A stretch of 64,000 bases of DNA from Bordetella hinzii LMG 13501 (GTDB lineage: Bacteria; Pseudomonadota; Gammaproteobacteria; Burkholderiales; Burkholderiaceae_B): assembly GCF_001548475.1 (NCBI RefSeq), contig NZ_LRUJ01000028.1:1-64000 (forward strand), written 5' to 3'. Below are positions 15,444-24,502 of this stretch, in pieces; within the stretch, counting starts at the first letter, position 1, and each line of letters begins with the position of its first letter. The position numbers and the translations under genes are program-made. Under the pieces are notes generated by a model. The model saw only the letters and a list, made by a program, of their open reading frames with translations. It did no database searches and was not told the origin of the DNA.

Positions 15444-16676
15444 CTAGAAGGCATAGCCGAGGTCGAGGCCGACACGTTGGCTCCGCGCGCCGCTGGCCAA
15501 CATGGCGTCGTAGGCGAGCCCCAGGCTGAGCGCCTCGCTGACCTGGGCCTGCAGGCTTACGCCGGTTTGCAGGCGGCCCCGCGGCAGGTCCCATTGGGCG
15601 CTGCGCGCCTGCGCCAGCGGCCGGCCCGTGAAACCGCCCCGGGCGCGATAGTCGCGCCGGTCGAGGTCGTGTTGCCAGGCCAGCCGGCCCACGGCGTGCA
15701 TCGGCAGACCCGCCAGCGCGAAGCGGTATTGGGCCGTCAGTCCGGCCAGCAGCGTGGCGGTGGTGTCGCTGCTGCCTTTGGCGCGCAGGCCCCAGCCGCC
15801 GGCGCCCGCCTCGCGGAAGGCGCTGCGCTCGCCTTGGCCGAGGGCCACGCCGAGTTCCGGCGTCAGGGCCAGGCGGCTGGCGGGCTGCCATTGGCGACCC
15901 GCCGTCAGACGGGCCTGCCTCAGCCGCAACTCGGGGGCGGCGCCGATGCGATGCACTCCGCGGCCCAGGGAGAGATTGCGCGTGACTTCCTGGCGATCCC
16001 TGCCATAGCCCGCAACCAGATCGAGATAGCCGGTTTCTGTCTTGCCCAGGCGCGCACCCAGCAGGACACCATGTCCGCGTCCGCGGACGGTATCGAGCGT
16101 GGCCCGTTCATAGCTTTCGATGGCCTTGCTCCTCATACCGTAGACCGCAGCGCCCAGGGTCCAGTATTCCGAGACCGGCAGCACGCCGCCCAGCAGGCTT
16201 TCGAGGCGCGACTCGTGCAGTCCTTCGAAGGACTTGGGATGCCAATGGGTCTGGCGACGGCCGGCGTCGGTGAACAGCATGGGGCGGCCGGAGGACAGGG
16301 CCCGGCGCAAGGGATCCAGCGTCGCGGCGTGATCCAGGCTGGCCTGGGCGGCGGTGTTGGCGTAGATGGCGCCGGACAAGGTGTAGAGCGCGTGGGCCAG
16401 ACGGCCGGCGCGCGCGGCGCGAGGCAGGGCCGCGGCCTCCTGGAGCATGGGGGCGTGACCTTGCATCAGGTCCTGCCAATTGCCACGCAGGGCGGCGCGC
16501 GCGTTGCGCTGTGCGTCCCGCACGGCGTCGGGGGCGCCGGCCAGGCCGGCGCCGGCCAGCATGGCCGGCGCTGGCGGCAGGCCGCCGAGGGCGGGAGCGG
16601 TGGGACGGCCGGACGAAGCCGAAGCGGAGGAGTTGGCGGCGATGAGCAGGGCCAGCCCTGCAGCGAAGGGTTTCAT
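15444..16676 (-). CDS. Autotransporter beta-barrel protein with short passenger
   Basis: This protein of about 410 residues has an N-terminal signal peptide (MKPFAAGLALLIAANSSASA), a short alanine-rich helical region to about residue 135, and a C-terminal autotransporter-type beta-barrel of about 270 residues ending in Phe (LDLGYAF), as needed for outer-membrane insertion. The passenger is far shorter than in the large Bordetella adhesins. A GTG start 36 bases upstream is possible; neither start has a clear ribosome site. The protein would be outer-membrane or surface exposed. No protease triad or adhesin repeat is visible, so the role is unknown. Confidence 0.8.
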   Translation of the reverse strand: MKPFAAGLALLIAANSSASASSGRPTAPALGGLPPAPAMLAGAGLAGAPDAVRDAQRNARAALRGNWQDLMQGHAPMLQEAAALPRAARAGRLAHALYTLSGAIYANTAAQASLDHAATLDPLRRALSSGRPMLFTDAGRRQTHWHPKSFEGLHESRLESLLGGVLPVSEYWTLGAAVYGMRSKAIESYERATLDTVRGRGHGVLLGARLGKTETGYLDLVAGYGRDRQEVTRNLSLGRGVHRIGAAPELRLRQARLTAGRQWQPASRLALTPELGVALGQGERSAFREAGAGGWGLRAKGSSDTTATLLAGLTAQYRFALAGLPMHAVGRLAWQHDLDRRDYRARGGFTGRPLAQARSAQWDLPRGRLQTGVSLQAQVSEALSLGLAYDAMLASGARSQRVGLDLGYAF

Positions 16677-16897
16677 GGCGGTTGGCGAGCGAGGTGATTT
16701 CTTGTGGATCACCGCGCTATATCGAAATAAAGTGAAGTAACGAGATAGAATTCTTCTCGTTGGACACGGGTTTCGATCGCCCGGCCTCGTCTTATCAGAC
16801 TGAATAACATCAAGTCCGAGCAGGCCGGCTGCGTGACGGGGTTTATCAAAGACTTTTCCTACAGACTTAATGGAATTGGCTTAGTCCAAAGACCATC

Positions 16898-17068
16898 ATG
16901 AATGTCCGCGCTTTGCTTTTGAGCTGCCTGATCTTGTTGTTGGCCGGCTGTGCCGGCGGCTCGAACCCGTTCGCCCATCCCGGGCCGCCGCATCCGGGCG
17001 CGGCCAATCCCTACAGCAGCGGCGGGTTTCATGATCCCGGTCCGAACTATCCGGATACCGGTCGCTGA
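16898..17068 (+). CDS. Small proline/glycine-rich lipoprotein
   Basis: This 56-residue protein starts MNVRALLLSCLILLLAGCAG, a clear lipoprotein signal with lipobox LAGC (cysteine 18). The mature part is about 39 residues rich in proline, glycine and histidine (HPGPPHPGAANPY) and has no known domain. The residue after the lipidated cysteine is alanine, so transfer to the outer membrane is expected. It is divergent from the autotransporter gene and lies before the Wsp operon on the same strand, 181 bases upstream. Function unknown. Confidence 0.7.
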   Translation: MNVRALLLSCLILLLAGCAGGSNPFAHPGPPHPGAANPYSSGGFHDPGPNYPDTGR

Positions 17069-17249
17069 CAGCCGGGCGTGGCCGCTTGCTGGCCGCCAGC
17101 GGTAGCTGCCGTAACGGGGACAGACTGTTGTTTTCAGGTGCGCTTTGACGAAAAAGCGGGCGTAGGATGGCGAAAGAGTTGGTAGCTTTATGTGTTAACT
17201 GGCGTGGTGCTGCAATAATTGCCCAAGCTAGGACACCTAGGGCCATCCG

Positions 17250-18869
17250 ATGAAGAACTTCACGCTCCGCCAGCGTTTACTGGTCAGTTTTCTGGTCATT
17301 CTCGCCATCATGGGGCTGACCTCGGGCCTGGACTACAACCGCCTGCGGCACATCGAGGAGCAGGTCTCCATCATCAGCGCCGACGCGGTGCCGGGCATCT
17401 ACTACAGCACTTCAATCCGCGCGGCCTGGTTCGGCGGCTTCGTCGGGCTGCAGGATACCTACGAGCACGAAGATCCCGAGCAGCGGCGCAACGGCTTGCA
17501 GTCGGTGCCGGAGAATGACCGCGCGCTGGATGAGTTCGTGCGGGCCTACGAGCAGACCATCATGCGGGAAGACGATCGGGAACTCTTCAAGGCTTTCCTG
17601 ATTGACTATGCGGCCTACAAGACCCTGCGCGAGCGCGTGCTGACGGCGCAATCCATTGCCGAACCGGAGGAGGCGCGCCGCTTCATCCGTACCGAGCTGC
17701 GCCGCGCCTTCAATGCCGGCCGTGACGTGCTGGCGCGCATCGTGGCCGAGAACAAGGCGCAGGCCGACGCCTCGACCCGTGGCATCCAGCTCACCGTAGA
17801 CAACGCGCAGAAGGGCATGCTCGTGTCGCTGGCGCTGGCCATTGTGGCCGCCATTATCTGCGGCTATTTGCTGATGCGCGCCATCGACAAGCCCATGCGC
17901 GAGATCGTCGCCACGCTGGCCGGCGTGGGCGGCGGCGACCTGACCGGACGCATGCGCCTGGCGCGGCGCGACGAGTTCAACGCCATCGAGACAGGCTTCA
18001 ATGGCATGGTGGAGGAATTGGCCGGCCTGGTGGGTCGCACGCAGCGTTCGGCCGTGCAGGTCGCGACCTCGGTGACCGAGATCGCGGCCACGGCCAAGCA
18101 GCAGCAGGCCACGGCCTCGGAAGTGGCCGCCACGACCACCGAGATCGGCGCGACATCGCGCGAGATCGCGGCTACGTCGCGGGATCTGGTCCGCACCATG
18201 GACGAGGTTGCGGGCGCGGCCGATCAGACCGCCCAGCTGGCCGGTCGTGGCCAGATCGGGCTGGGCCGCATGGAAGACACCATGCGCAATGTGGTGGGCG
18301 CGGCCGGCTCGGTCAACGGCAAGCTCGCCGTGCTCAATGAAAAAGCCGGCAATATCAATCAGGTCGTGACCACGATCACCAAGGTCGCCGACCAAACCAA
18401 TTTGTTATCGCTCAATGCCGCGATCGAGGCCGAAAAGGCCGGCGAGTATGGCCGGGGCTTTGTCGTGGTAGCGACCGAAATCCGGCGTCTGGCGGATCAG
18501 ACGGCCGTGGCCACCCACGACATCGAGCAGATCGTGCGCGAGATCCAGTCGGCTGTTTCGGCGGGTGTCATGGGCATGGATAAATTCTCCGAGGAAGTGC
18601 GCCGGGGCATGGCCGATATGCAGGAGGTCGGCGAGCAGCTGTCGCAGATCATCCAGCAGGTGCAGACGCTGGCGCCCCGCGTGCAGATGGTCAACGAAGG
18701 GATGCAGGCCCAGGCGGTTGGCGCCGAACAGATCAACCAGGCGTTGCAGCAACTGGGCGATGCGGCCCAGCAGACGGTCGAGTCGCTGCGCCAGTCCGCG
18801 CAGGCGATTGACGATCTGACCGTCGTGGCCAATGACCTGCGCAGTGGCGTTTCCCGCTTCAAGGTGTAG
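17250..18869 (+). CDS. wspA: WspA: membrane chemoreceptor of the Wsp surface-sensing system
   Basis: This 539-residue protein is a methyl-accepting chemotaxis-type receptor with an N-terminal membrane helix (about 9-27), a periplasmic four-helix-type domain, a second helix (about 190-212), a HAMP linker and a long cytoplasmic signalling coil. The hairpin tip carries [19 protein letters not shown] rather than the usual chemotaxis version, which matches WspA. In Pseudomonas, WspA senses surface contact or envelope stress and drives the Wsp kinase. It opens a seven-gene operon in canonical Wsp composition; wspB starts five bases downstream. Confidence 0.92.
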   Translation: MKNFTLRQRLLVSFLVILAIMGLTSGLDYNRLRHIEEQVSIISADAVPGIYYSTSIRAAWFGGFVGLQDTYEHEDPEQRRNGLQSVPENDRALDEFVRAYEQTIMREDDRELFKAFLIDYAAYKTLRERVLTAQSIAEPEEARRFIRTELRRAFNAGRDVLARIVAENKAQADASTRGIQLTVDNAQKGMLVSLALAIVAAIICGYLLMRAIDKPMREIVATLAGVGGGDLTGRMRLARRDEFNAIETGFNGMVEELAGLVGRTQRSAVQVATSVTEIAATAKQQQATASEVAATTTEIGATSREIAATSRDLVRTMDEVAGAADQTAQLAGRGQIGLGRMEDTMRNVVGAAGSVNGKLAVLNEKAGNINQVVTTITKVADQTNLLSLNAAIEAEKAGEYGRGFVVVATEIRRLADQTAVATHDIEQIVREIQSAVSAGVMGMDKFSEEVRRGMADMQEVGEQLSQIIQQVQTLAPRVQMVNEGMQAQAVGAEQINQALQQLGDAAQQTVESLRQSAQAIDDLTVVANDLRSGVSRFKV

Positions 18870-18874
18870 CCGCC

Positions 18875-19378
18875 ATGAACGGCCCGTCCGTTGAATCCTC
18901 TGCCCGGCACGGACGCGGGCGCCTGTATCTGGCGTTCCGTATCGACGGGGACCGGTACGCCCTGGATTGCGCGCAGGTGGTCGAAGTGCTGGGCCGTGTG
19001 CCATTGAAGCAGCTGCCGGGCACGCCCGACTGCGTAGCGGGCCTGCTGGACTATCGCGGCCATCCTGTGCCCGTGATCGACGTCAGCGCCGCGGCCGGCG
19101 CGGCGCCGGCGCCCCGCCTGACCAGTTCCAGGCTGGCCGTGGTGCACTATGCGCCCGACGGCCGGGAGACGCCTCATTTGCTTGGCTTGATACTGGCGGG
19201 GGCGACGGATACGCTATGGCTGGACCCCGACGGTTTCGAGCCGGCGGGATTGCGCCAGGACGGCGCGCCCTTTCTGGGACCTGTCATCCGCGATGGGCTC
19301 GGCCTGATCCAGCGCGCCGACGTCGGCCTCATGCTCGGGGAGGCGGTCCGGGCAATGCTTTACCCGGAGGCGTCATGA
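18875..19378 (+). CDS. wspB: WspB: CheW-like coupling protein
   Basis: This 167-residue protein is a single CheW domain (LYLAFRIDGDRYALDCAQVV near the N-terminus, then LLDYRGHPVPVIDV). CheW proteins link receptors to the histidine kinase; WspB is one of two such couplers in the Wsp pathway. It starts five bases after wspA, and its stop overlaps the wspC start (ATGA), so translation is coupled. Position as gene two of the operon supports WspB rather than a flagellar CheW. Confidence 0.9.
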   Translation: MNGPSVESSARHGRGRLYLAFRIDGDRYALDCAQVVEVLGRVPLKQLPGTPDCVAGLLDYRGHPVPVIDVSAAAGAAPAPRLTSSRLAVVHYAPDGRETPHLLGLILAGATDTLWLDPDGFEPAGLRQDGAPFLGPVIRDGLGLIQRADVGLMLGEAVRAMLYPEAS

Positions 19379-20619
19379 GCGGAGCCGATTTCAGCGGACT
19401 GCTGAAGCGCCGCATCGGCCTGGATTGTGCCTCCATTGGTCAGGCCGCGGTCTTGCGCGCCGTAAGACTGCGCATGCAAGCCATAGGCGAGAAGGACGAA
19501 GCAGGCTACTGGTCGTATCTGCAGGCCAGTGAAGAAGAGATCCGGCAGTTGATCGAAGCGGTGGTCGTGCCTGAGACCTGGTTCTTCCGTTATCCGGAAT
19601 CATTATCGGCGCTGGCGCAATTGGCGCTGCGGCGTGGCGGCGAGCTGCGCCTGCTCAGCCTGCCTTGCTCGACCGGCGAAGAGCCATATTCCATCGCGAT
19701 GGCCCTGCTCGACGCGGGCTTGCCGCCCTCGGCCTTCCGCATTGACGCGGTCGACGTGAGCGAGCGCGCCCTGGAGCAGGCGCGCATCGGCCGCTATGGG
19801 CGCAATGCCTTCCGCGGCGGCGAACAGGCCTTCCGCCAGCGTTATTTCAGCAGTGACGGCCAGCTGTCGCGAGCGGTGATGGACTGTGTGCGCTTTGTGC
19901 ATGGCAATCTGTTCGACGCCGGGCTGCTGTCGGCGCTGCCGCCTTACGATTTTGTGTTTTGCCGCAATCTGCTGATCTATTTCGACAGCGCGACGCAGAC
20001 CCGTGCGTTGGCGGTGCTGACCCGGCTGGTGCGGCGTGACGGCGCCATATTTGTCGGGCCGGCCGAAGCCAGCCTGCTGACCGCGCGCGGTCATCCGGCC
20101 TTGCCGCCCTCGCGGGCTTTCGCCTTCGCCGCGGCGCCAAGCCTTGCGCCGCCTGCCAGCGCCGCACCCCGGACGCGCCTTGCCCCACGCCCGGCGCCCA
20201 AGCCGCCCAAGCCGCCCACGCCGCCCACGCCGCCCACGCCGCCCACGCCGCCCACGCCCGTCCCGGCGCCGGCCCGGATTGCCTTTCCGCGGCTTGGCGC
20301 CGCGGCCGACGGCGAGTCCTTGCGCGAGGTGGCGGCCCTGGCCGACCAGGGCAGGCTGGAAGAGGCTTGGCAAGCCAGCGAGGCCCATCTGCATCGTCAT
20401 GGGCCCAGCGCCCAGATCTGGTATCTGCGCGGGCTGGTCAAGGATGCGGCAGGGCAGGCCGGGCCGGCGCAGGAGGCTTATCGCAAAGCCCTCTATCTCG
20501 ATCCGGCGCATCGCCAGGCCCTGTTGCAATTGGCCGCCCTGCTGCAGGCTGCGGGCAACCAGGAAGAGGCGCGCCGCCTGCGGGCGCGCGCCTCGCGCGG
20601 GGAGGCCCCGCATGGCTGA
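19375..20619 (+). CDS. wspC: WspC: CheR-type methyltransferase with TPR domain
   Basis: This 414-residue protein has a CheR methyltransferase domain (residues about 1-260) with the SAM-binding pattern LLSLPCSTGEEPYSIAMAL and the motif FVFCRNLLIYFD. A proline-threonine linker follows (about 275-295, encoded by a nine-base tandem repeat), then TPR-like helices (about 320-410, KALYLDPAHRQALLQLAALL). WspC methylates WspA glutamates and opposes WspF. The ATG at 19375 overlaps the wspB stop; a longer open frame upstream is discounted because it would overlap nearly all of wspB. The 3' end overlaps wspD by eight bases. Confidence 0.92.
   Translation: MSGADFSGLLKRRIGLDCASIGQAAVLRAVRLRMQAIGEKDEAGYWSYLQASEEEIRQLIEAVVVPETWFFRYPESLSALAQLALRRGGELRLLSLPCSTGEEPYSIAMALLDAGLPPSAFRIDAVDVSERALEQARIGRYGRNAFRGGEQAFRQRYFSSDGQLSRAVMDCVRFVHGNLFDAGLLSALPPYDFVFCRNLLIYFDSATQTRALAVLTRLVRRDGAIFVGPAEASLLTARGHPALPPSRAFAFAAAPSLAPPASAAPRTRLAPRPAPKPPKPPTPPTPPTPPTPPTPVPAPARIAFPRLGAAADGESLREVAALADQGRLEEAWQASEAHLHRHGPSAQIWYLRGLVKDAAGQAGPAQEAYRKALYLDPAHRQALLQLAALLQAAGNQEEARRLRARASRGEAPHG
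20203..20256 (+). repeat. Nine-base tandem repeat in the wspC linker
   Basis: Five perfect copies of CCGCCCACG (20212-20256) follow one variant copy, CCGCCCAAG (20203-20211). The unit is in frame and encodes Pro-Pro-Thr, so copy-number change would alter the linker length between the methyltransferase and TPR domains without shifting the frame. Confidence 0.95.
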
Positions 20620-21238
20620 GACCCTGGACGATTGCTGGAACCGCATCGGCGTGCAGGGCGACCAATCCTGCGCGCGCCTGCCCCTGGCCGTCCATTGCCG
20701 CAATTGCGGGGTCTATGCCGCCGCCGCGAAGGCGGTGCTGGATCGCCTGCCGCCACAGGAGGTCGCGCTTGCGCCCGCGCCGGCGCGCACCGCCGCCGCC
20801 ACGCTGATGGTGCTGGTGTTCCGCGTGGGGGCGGAGTGGCTGGCGCTTCCCAGCCGGTCGCTGGAGGAAGTGGCCGCGGTGGGGCCGGTGCATCGGCTGC
20901 CGCATCAACGCCATCCGGCCATCCTGGGCCTGACCAATATCCGCGGCACGCTGACGCTCTGCCTGTCCCTGGCGGCCTTGTTGGATCTGGCCGGCGAGCC
21001 GCGCAGTGCCCGGCCGCGCATGCTGATTTTCGGCAAGGGCGGGCGCCGTCTGGTGCTGCCCGTGGATGAGGTTTCCGGCATTTACGGTCTGGATGGCGCG
21101 ACGCTGGAGCCGCTGCCCACCACCGTACAGTACGCGCCGGCGCGCTTTTCGCGCGGCCTGGCGCGTTGCGGCGGCCGCCTGGTTGGCGTGCTGGACGACA
21201 CTACCCTGATGCAAGCCCTGGAGCGCTGCCTCGCATGA
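20612..21238 (+). CDS. wspD: WspD: second CheW-like coupling protein with Cys-rich N-terminus
   Basis: This 208-residue protein has a C-terminal CheW domain (residues about 65-205; LGLTNIRGTLTLCLSLAAL) and an N-terminal extension with four cysteines, Cys8, Cys20, Cys29 and Cys32 (CWNRIGVQGDQSC and HCRNCGVY). From recall, a similar extension occurs in other WspD proteins; the spacing suggests metal binding, which is not proven. The ATG at 20612 follows GGGGAGG and lies inside the end of wspC; the stop overlaps the wspE start. It would couple WspA to the WspE kinase. Confidence 0.9.
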   Translation: MAETLDDCWNRIGVQGDQSCARLPLAVHCRNCGVYAAAAKAVLDRLPPQEVALAPAPARTAAATLMVLVFRVGAEWLALPSRSLEEVAAVGPVHRLPHQRHPAILGLTNIRGTLTLCLSLAALLDLAGEPRSARPRMLIFGKGGRRLVLPVDEVSGIYGLDGATLEPLPTTVQYAPARFSRGLARCGGRLVGVLDDTTLMQALERCLA

Positions 21239-23463
21239 ACCCGGAACAAATGCGCGATGCGTCGTTGCTGGAATTGTTCCAGATGGAGGCCCGCAGCCAG
21301 GTGCAGGTGCTCAACACCGGGCTGCTGGCGTTGGAGAAGGACCCCGCGGGCATGCACCATATCGAAGCTTGCATGCGCGCGGCCCACTCGCTCAAGGGGG
21401 CGGCGCGCATCGTCGACCTGGAGCCGGCCGTGCGCGTGGCCCACGCCATGGAAGATTGCCTCATGGCCGCGCAGCAGATGCGGCTGCGGCTCGGCCCGGC
21501 CGATATTGACGCCTTGTTGCAGGGGGCCGATCTGTTGCAGCGCGCCGCCCAGTCCGACGCCGCTTCCGAAGAGGAGATCGAGGCCTGGTCGCGCCGCCTG
21601 CAATGCAGCGGTGAGCCGGCGGCCGCGGCAGCACCCGCGACGGTTGCCGAGCCCGCCGTCATGCCCGTGCTCCAGCGGCGCCAGGCCGACCGGCCTGACA
21701 TCCAGGCGCAGCAGGGCGAGCGGGTGCTGCGCGTGACCGCGGATACCTTGAATCAATTGCTGGGCCTGTCCAGCCAGAGCCTGGTCGAGTCTCACTGGAT
21801 CGCCCCTTGGGGCAACGGGTTGCAGCGCCTGCGCCGCTTCCATGCGCAGGCCTTGCGCGGACTGGAGCGGGCCCGCGCGGCGCTGGAGGCCGGGCAGACC
21901 CCGGCGGACTTGCGCCGGGCGCTGGATGAGGTGGCGGGCGGACTGCGCCAGGTACAGGACGAGCTGGGCCAGCGCGCACAGGAAGTGGAGCACTTCGGTT
22001 GGCGTCTGGGGGATTTGAGCCAGCGGCTGTATGACACCGCGCTGGCCTGCCGGATGCGGCCGTTCGGCGACTGCGTGCAAGGCCTGCCGCGTGTGGCGCG
22101 CGACTTGGCGCGTTCGCTGGGCAAGCAGGCGCGCCTGGAGATCCTGGGCGAGGATACCCAGGTCGACCGCGATATCATCGACAAGCTGGACGCGCCCCTG
22201 ATGCAGCTCGTGCGCAACGCCGTCGACCACGGCCTCGAAACGCCTCAGGTCCGTGCCGCCACGGGCAAGGCGCCGGAAGGCCGCGTCGTCCTGGGCGCCC
22301 GCCACGCCGGAGGCCGCCTGGTCATCGATGTGGCCGACGACGGCGCCGGCATCGATATCGAAAGCCTGCGCCAGCGCGTGATCGACCGTGGCCTGACCGA
22401 TGGCCAGACCGCGGCGCGGCTGTCCGAGGCCGAGCTGCTGGAATTCCTTTTCCTGCCGGGGTTCTCGACCCGGGGCGAAGTGACCGAGATCTCCGGCCGC
22501 GGGGTCGGGCTGGACGTGGTGCAGAGCATGCTGCGTCAATTGCGCGGCAGCGTCCGGGTCCAGCAGCAGCCGGGACAGGGCACGCGCTTTTCGCTGGAGT
22601 TGCCGCTTTCGCTATCCGTCGTGCGCGGCCTGCTGGTGGAGGTCGGGGGGGACATTTACGCCTTTCCGCTGGGCGCGGTGTCGCGCGCCTTGAACGTGCC
22701 GCGGACGGAGATCGGCCAGTTGGAGGGACGGCAGTATTTCCGTTTCGAGGATCAGTCCATCGGCCTGGTGTCCGCGCGCCAGGTGCTGGGCCTGGGGGCC
22801 GAACCCGCGCCGGCCGAAACCTTGAGCGTCGTGGTGATCGGCGACCACGGCGCGCGCTATGGCGTGGCCGTGGACCGCTATGTGGGCGAGCGCACGCTGG
22901 TGGCCCAGCCGCTGGACCCGCGGCTGGGCAAGGTGCGCGACATATCGGCGGGCGCGCTGCTCGACGATGGCACGCCGCTGCTGATTCTGGATGTCGAGGA
23001 CTTGCTGGCCTCGGTGCGCCAACGGGTCGAGGGCGGTGAAGTGCCGCGCATGGACGGCGCGGCGGCCAACGCCCCGGCCCGCGCCCGGCGCCGGGTGCTG
23101 GTGGTGGATGATTCATTGACGGTGCGCGAACTGGAGCGCAAGCTCTTGCTCAACCGTGGCTACGATGTCGCCGTGGCTGTCGACGGCATGGAAGGCTGGA
23201 ATATGCTGCGCGGCGAAACCTTCGACCTGGTCATCACGGATGTCGATATGCCGCGCATGGATGGCATCGAATTGGTCACGCGCCTGAAGGCGGACGCCCG
23301 GCTGCGCGATACGCCGGTCATGGTGGTTTCCTATAAAGACCGCGAGGAGGACAGGCAGCGCGGGCTGGATGCCGGCGCCGACTACTACCTTGCCAAGAGC
23401 AGCTTTCACGACGACGCGCTGATGCAGGCGGTCGAAGACTTGATCGGGGAACCTGACAAGTGA
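21235..23463 (+). CDS. wspE: WspE: CheA-type histidine kinase with C-terminal receiver
   Basis: This 742-residue hybrid kinase has an HPt domain with the phosphorylated His51 in AHSLKGAARIV, a dimerisation region, a CheA-type ATPase domain (LVRNAVDHG, DDGAGI and GRGVGLDVV), a CheW-like domain, and a C-terminal receiver with phospho-acceptor Asp669 in ITDVDMPRMDG. In the Wsp pathway it phosphorylates WspR to switch on c-di-GMP synthesis, and WspF to reset the receptor. The start overlaps the wspD stop (ATGA) and the stop overlaps the GTG start of wspF. Confidence 0.93.
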   Translation: MNPEQMRDASLLELFQMEARSQVQVLNTGLLALEKDPAGMHHIEACMRAAHSLKGAARIVDLEPAVRVAHAMEDCLMAAQQMRLRLGPADIDALLQGADLLQRAAQSDAASEEEIEAWSRRLQCSGEPAAAAAPATVAEPAVMPVLQRRQADRPDIQAQQGERVLRVTADTLNQLLGLSSQSLVESHWIAPWGNGLQRLRRFHAQALRGLERARAALEAGQTPADLRRALDEVAGGLRQVQDELGQRAQEVEHFGWRLGDLSQRLYDTALACRMRPFGDCVQGLPRVARDLARSLGKQARLEILGEDTQVDRDIIDKLDAPLMQLVRNAVDHGLETPQVRAATGKAPEGRVVLGARHAGGRLVIDVADDGAGIDIESLRQRVIDRGLTDGQTAARLSEAELLEFLFLPGFSTRGEVTEISGRGVGLDVVQSMLRQLRGSVRVQQQPGQGTRFSLELPLSLSVVRGLLVEVGGDIYAFPLGAVSRALNVPRTEIGQLEGRQYFRFEDQSIGLVSARQVLGLGAEPAPAETLSVVVIGDHGARYGVAVDRYVGERTLVAQPLDPRLGKVRDISAGALLDDGTPLLILDVEDLLASVRQRVEGGEVPRMDGAAANAPARARRRVLVVDDSLTVRELERKLLLNRGYDVAVAVDGMEGWNMLRGETFDLVITDVDMPRMDGIELVTRLKADARLRDTPVMVVSYKDREEDRQRGLDAGADYYLAKSSFHDDALMQAVEDLIGEPDK

Positions 23464-24491
23464 GAATCGGTATCGTGAACGACATGCCCCTGGCCGTGGA
23501 GGCCTTGCGGCGATCGCTGGCCTACGAGGCCAGCCTGAGCGTGGCCTGGGTGGCGAGCGATGGGCTCCAGGCGGTGCGCCTGTGCGCGGCCGATACGCCT
23601 GATGTGGTGCTCATGGATTTGATGATGCCCGGTCTGGACGGCGTGCAGGCCACGCGCCGCATCATGGCCCAATCGCCTTGCGCCATCATCGTGGTGACCT
23701 CCGACGTCTTGCGCCACACGTCCATGGTGTTCGAGGCCATGGGGCATGGGGCGCTGGATGCGGTGGATACGCCCGTGCTGGGGCGCGGCGACCCGCGGGC
23801 TGCCGCCCGGCCCCTGCTGCGCAAGATCCGCAACATCGGCTGGCTGATCGGCAAGAAAACCGCGGCAACGGAGCGGGAGGTGCCCCCCGCGCCGGCCGAA
23901 GGCGAAATGCCGCTGGCGGTGATCGGCGCATCGGCCGGGGGGCCGCCCTCGCTGGCCGAGGTATTGAGGGCCTTGCCGGCCGATTTCCCGGCCGCGGTGG
24001 TGATCGTGCAGCACGTCGATGCCGTCTTCACGCCCGGCATGGCGGCCTGGCTCGACGAGCAGTCGCCCATGTCGGTGCGCCTGGCCGCCAGCGGCGAGCC
24101 GCCCATGCCGGGCACGGCATTGCTGGCCGGCTCGGACGATCATCTGGCCATGCGCGCCGATGGCACGCTTTTCTACACGGCCGATCCGCGCGAGAGCCTG
24201 TACCGCCCTTCGATCGATGTCTTTTTCCACAGTGTCGCCCGGCATTGGCGCGGCCGCGCGGCGGGCGTGCTGCTGACCGGCATGGGCCAGGACGGCGCGC
24301 GTGGCCTGAAAGCCCTGCGTGACCGCGGCTTCCTCACCCTTGCCCAGGATCGCGCGACCAGCGCGGTATACGGCATGCCCAAGGCCGCCGCCGCCATGGG
24401 TGCGGCCACCGAGATCCTGCCGTTGACCCAGATCGGGCCTCGCCTGCAGCAGGCCCTTGCTCCCGCCGCCTCCCGGCAATTACTCGACTAG
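23460..24491 (+). CDS. wspF: WspF: CheB-type receptor methylesterase
   Basis: This 343-residue protein has an N-terminal receiver domain (Asp53 in [11 protein letters not shown]) and a C-terminal CheB methylesterase domain with the catalytic serine Ser158 in GASAGGP, His in VQHVD and Asp in TGMGQDGA. It removes methyl groups from WspA and damps the pathway; in Pseudomonas, loss of wspF gives wrinkly, biofilm-forming colonies. It starts with GTG overlapping the wspE stop (GTGA). All catalytic residues seem intact, so the brake should work in this strain. Confidence 0.93.
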   Translation: MRIGIVNDMPLAVEALRRSLAYEASLSVAWVASDGLQAVRLCAADTPDVVLMDLMMPGLDGVQATRRIMAQSPCAIIVVTSDVLRHTSMVFEAMGHGALDAVDTPVLGRGDPRAAARPLLRKIRNIGWLIGKKTAATEREVPPAPAEGEMPLAVIGASAGGPPSLAEVLRALPADFPAAVVIVQHVDAVFTPGMAAWLDEQSPMSVRLAASGEPPMPGTALLAGSDDHLAMRADGTLFYTADPRESLYRPSIDVFFHSVARHWRGRAAGVLLTGMGQDGARGLKALRDRGFLTLAQDRATSAVYGMPKAAAAMGAATEILPLTQIGPRLQQALAPAASRQLLD

Positions 24492-24502
24492 GACCCAGAG
24501 CC

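Noticed and set aside
20203-20256. Tandem repeat considered as a CRISPR-like array
   Set aside because: Units are nine bases, contiguous with no spacers, and in frame with wspC.
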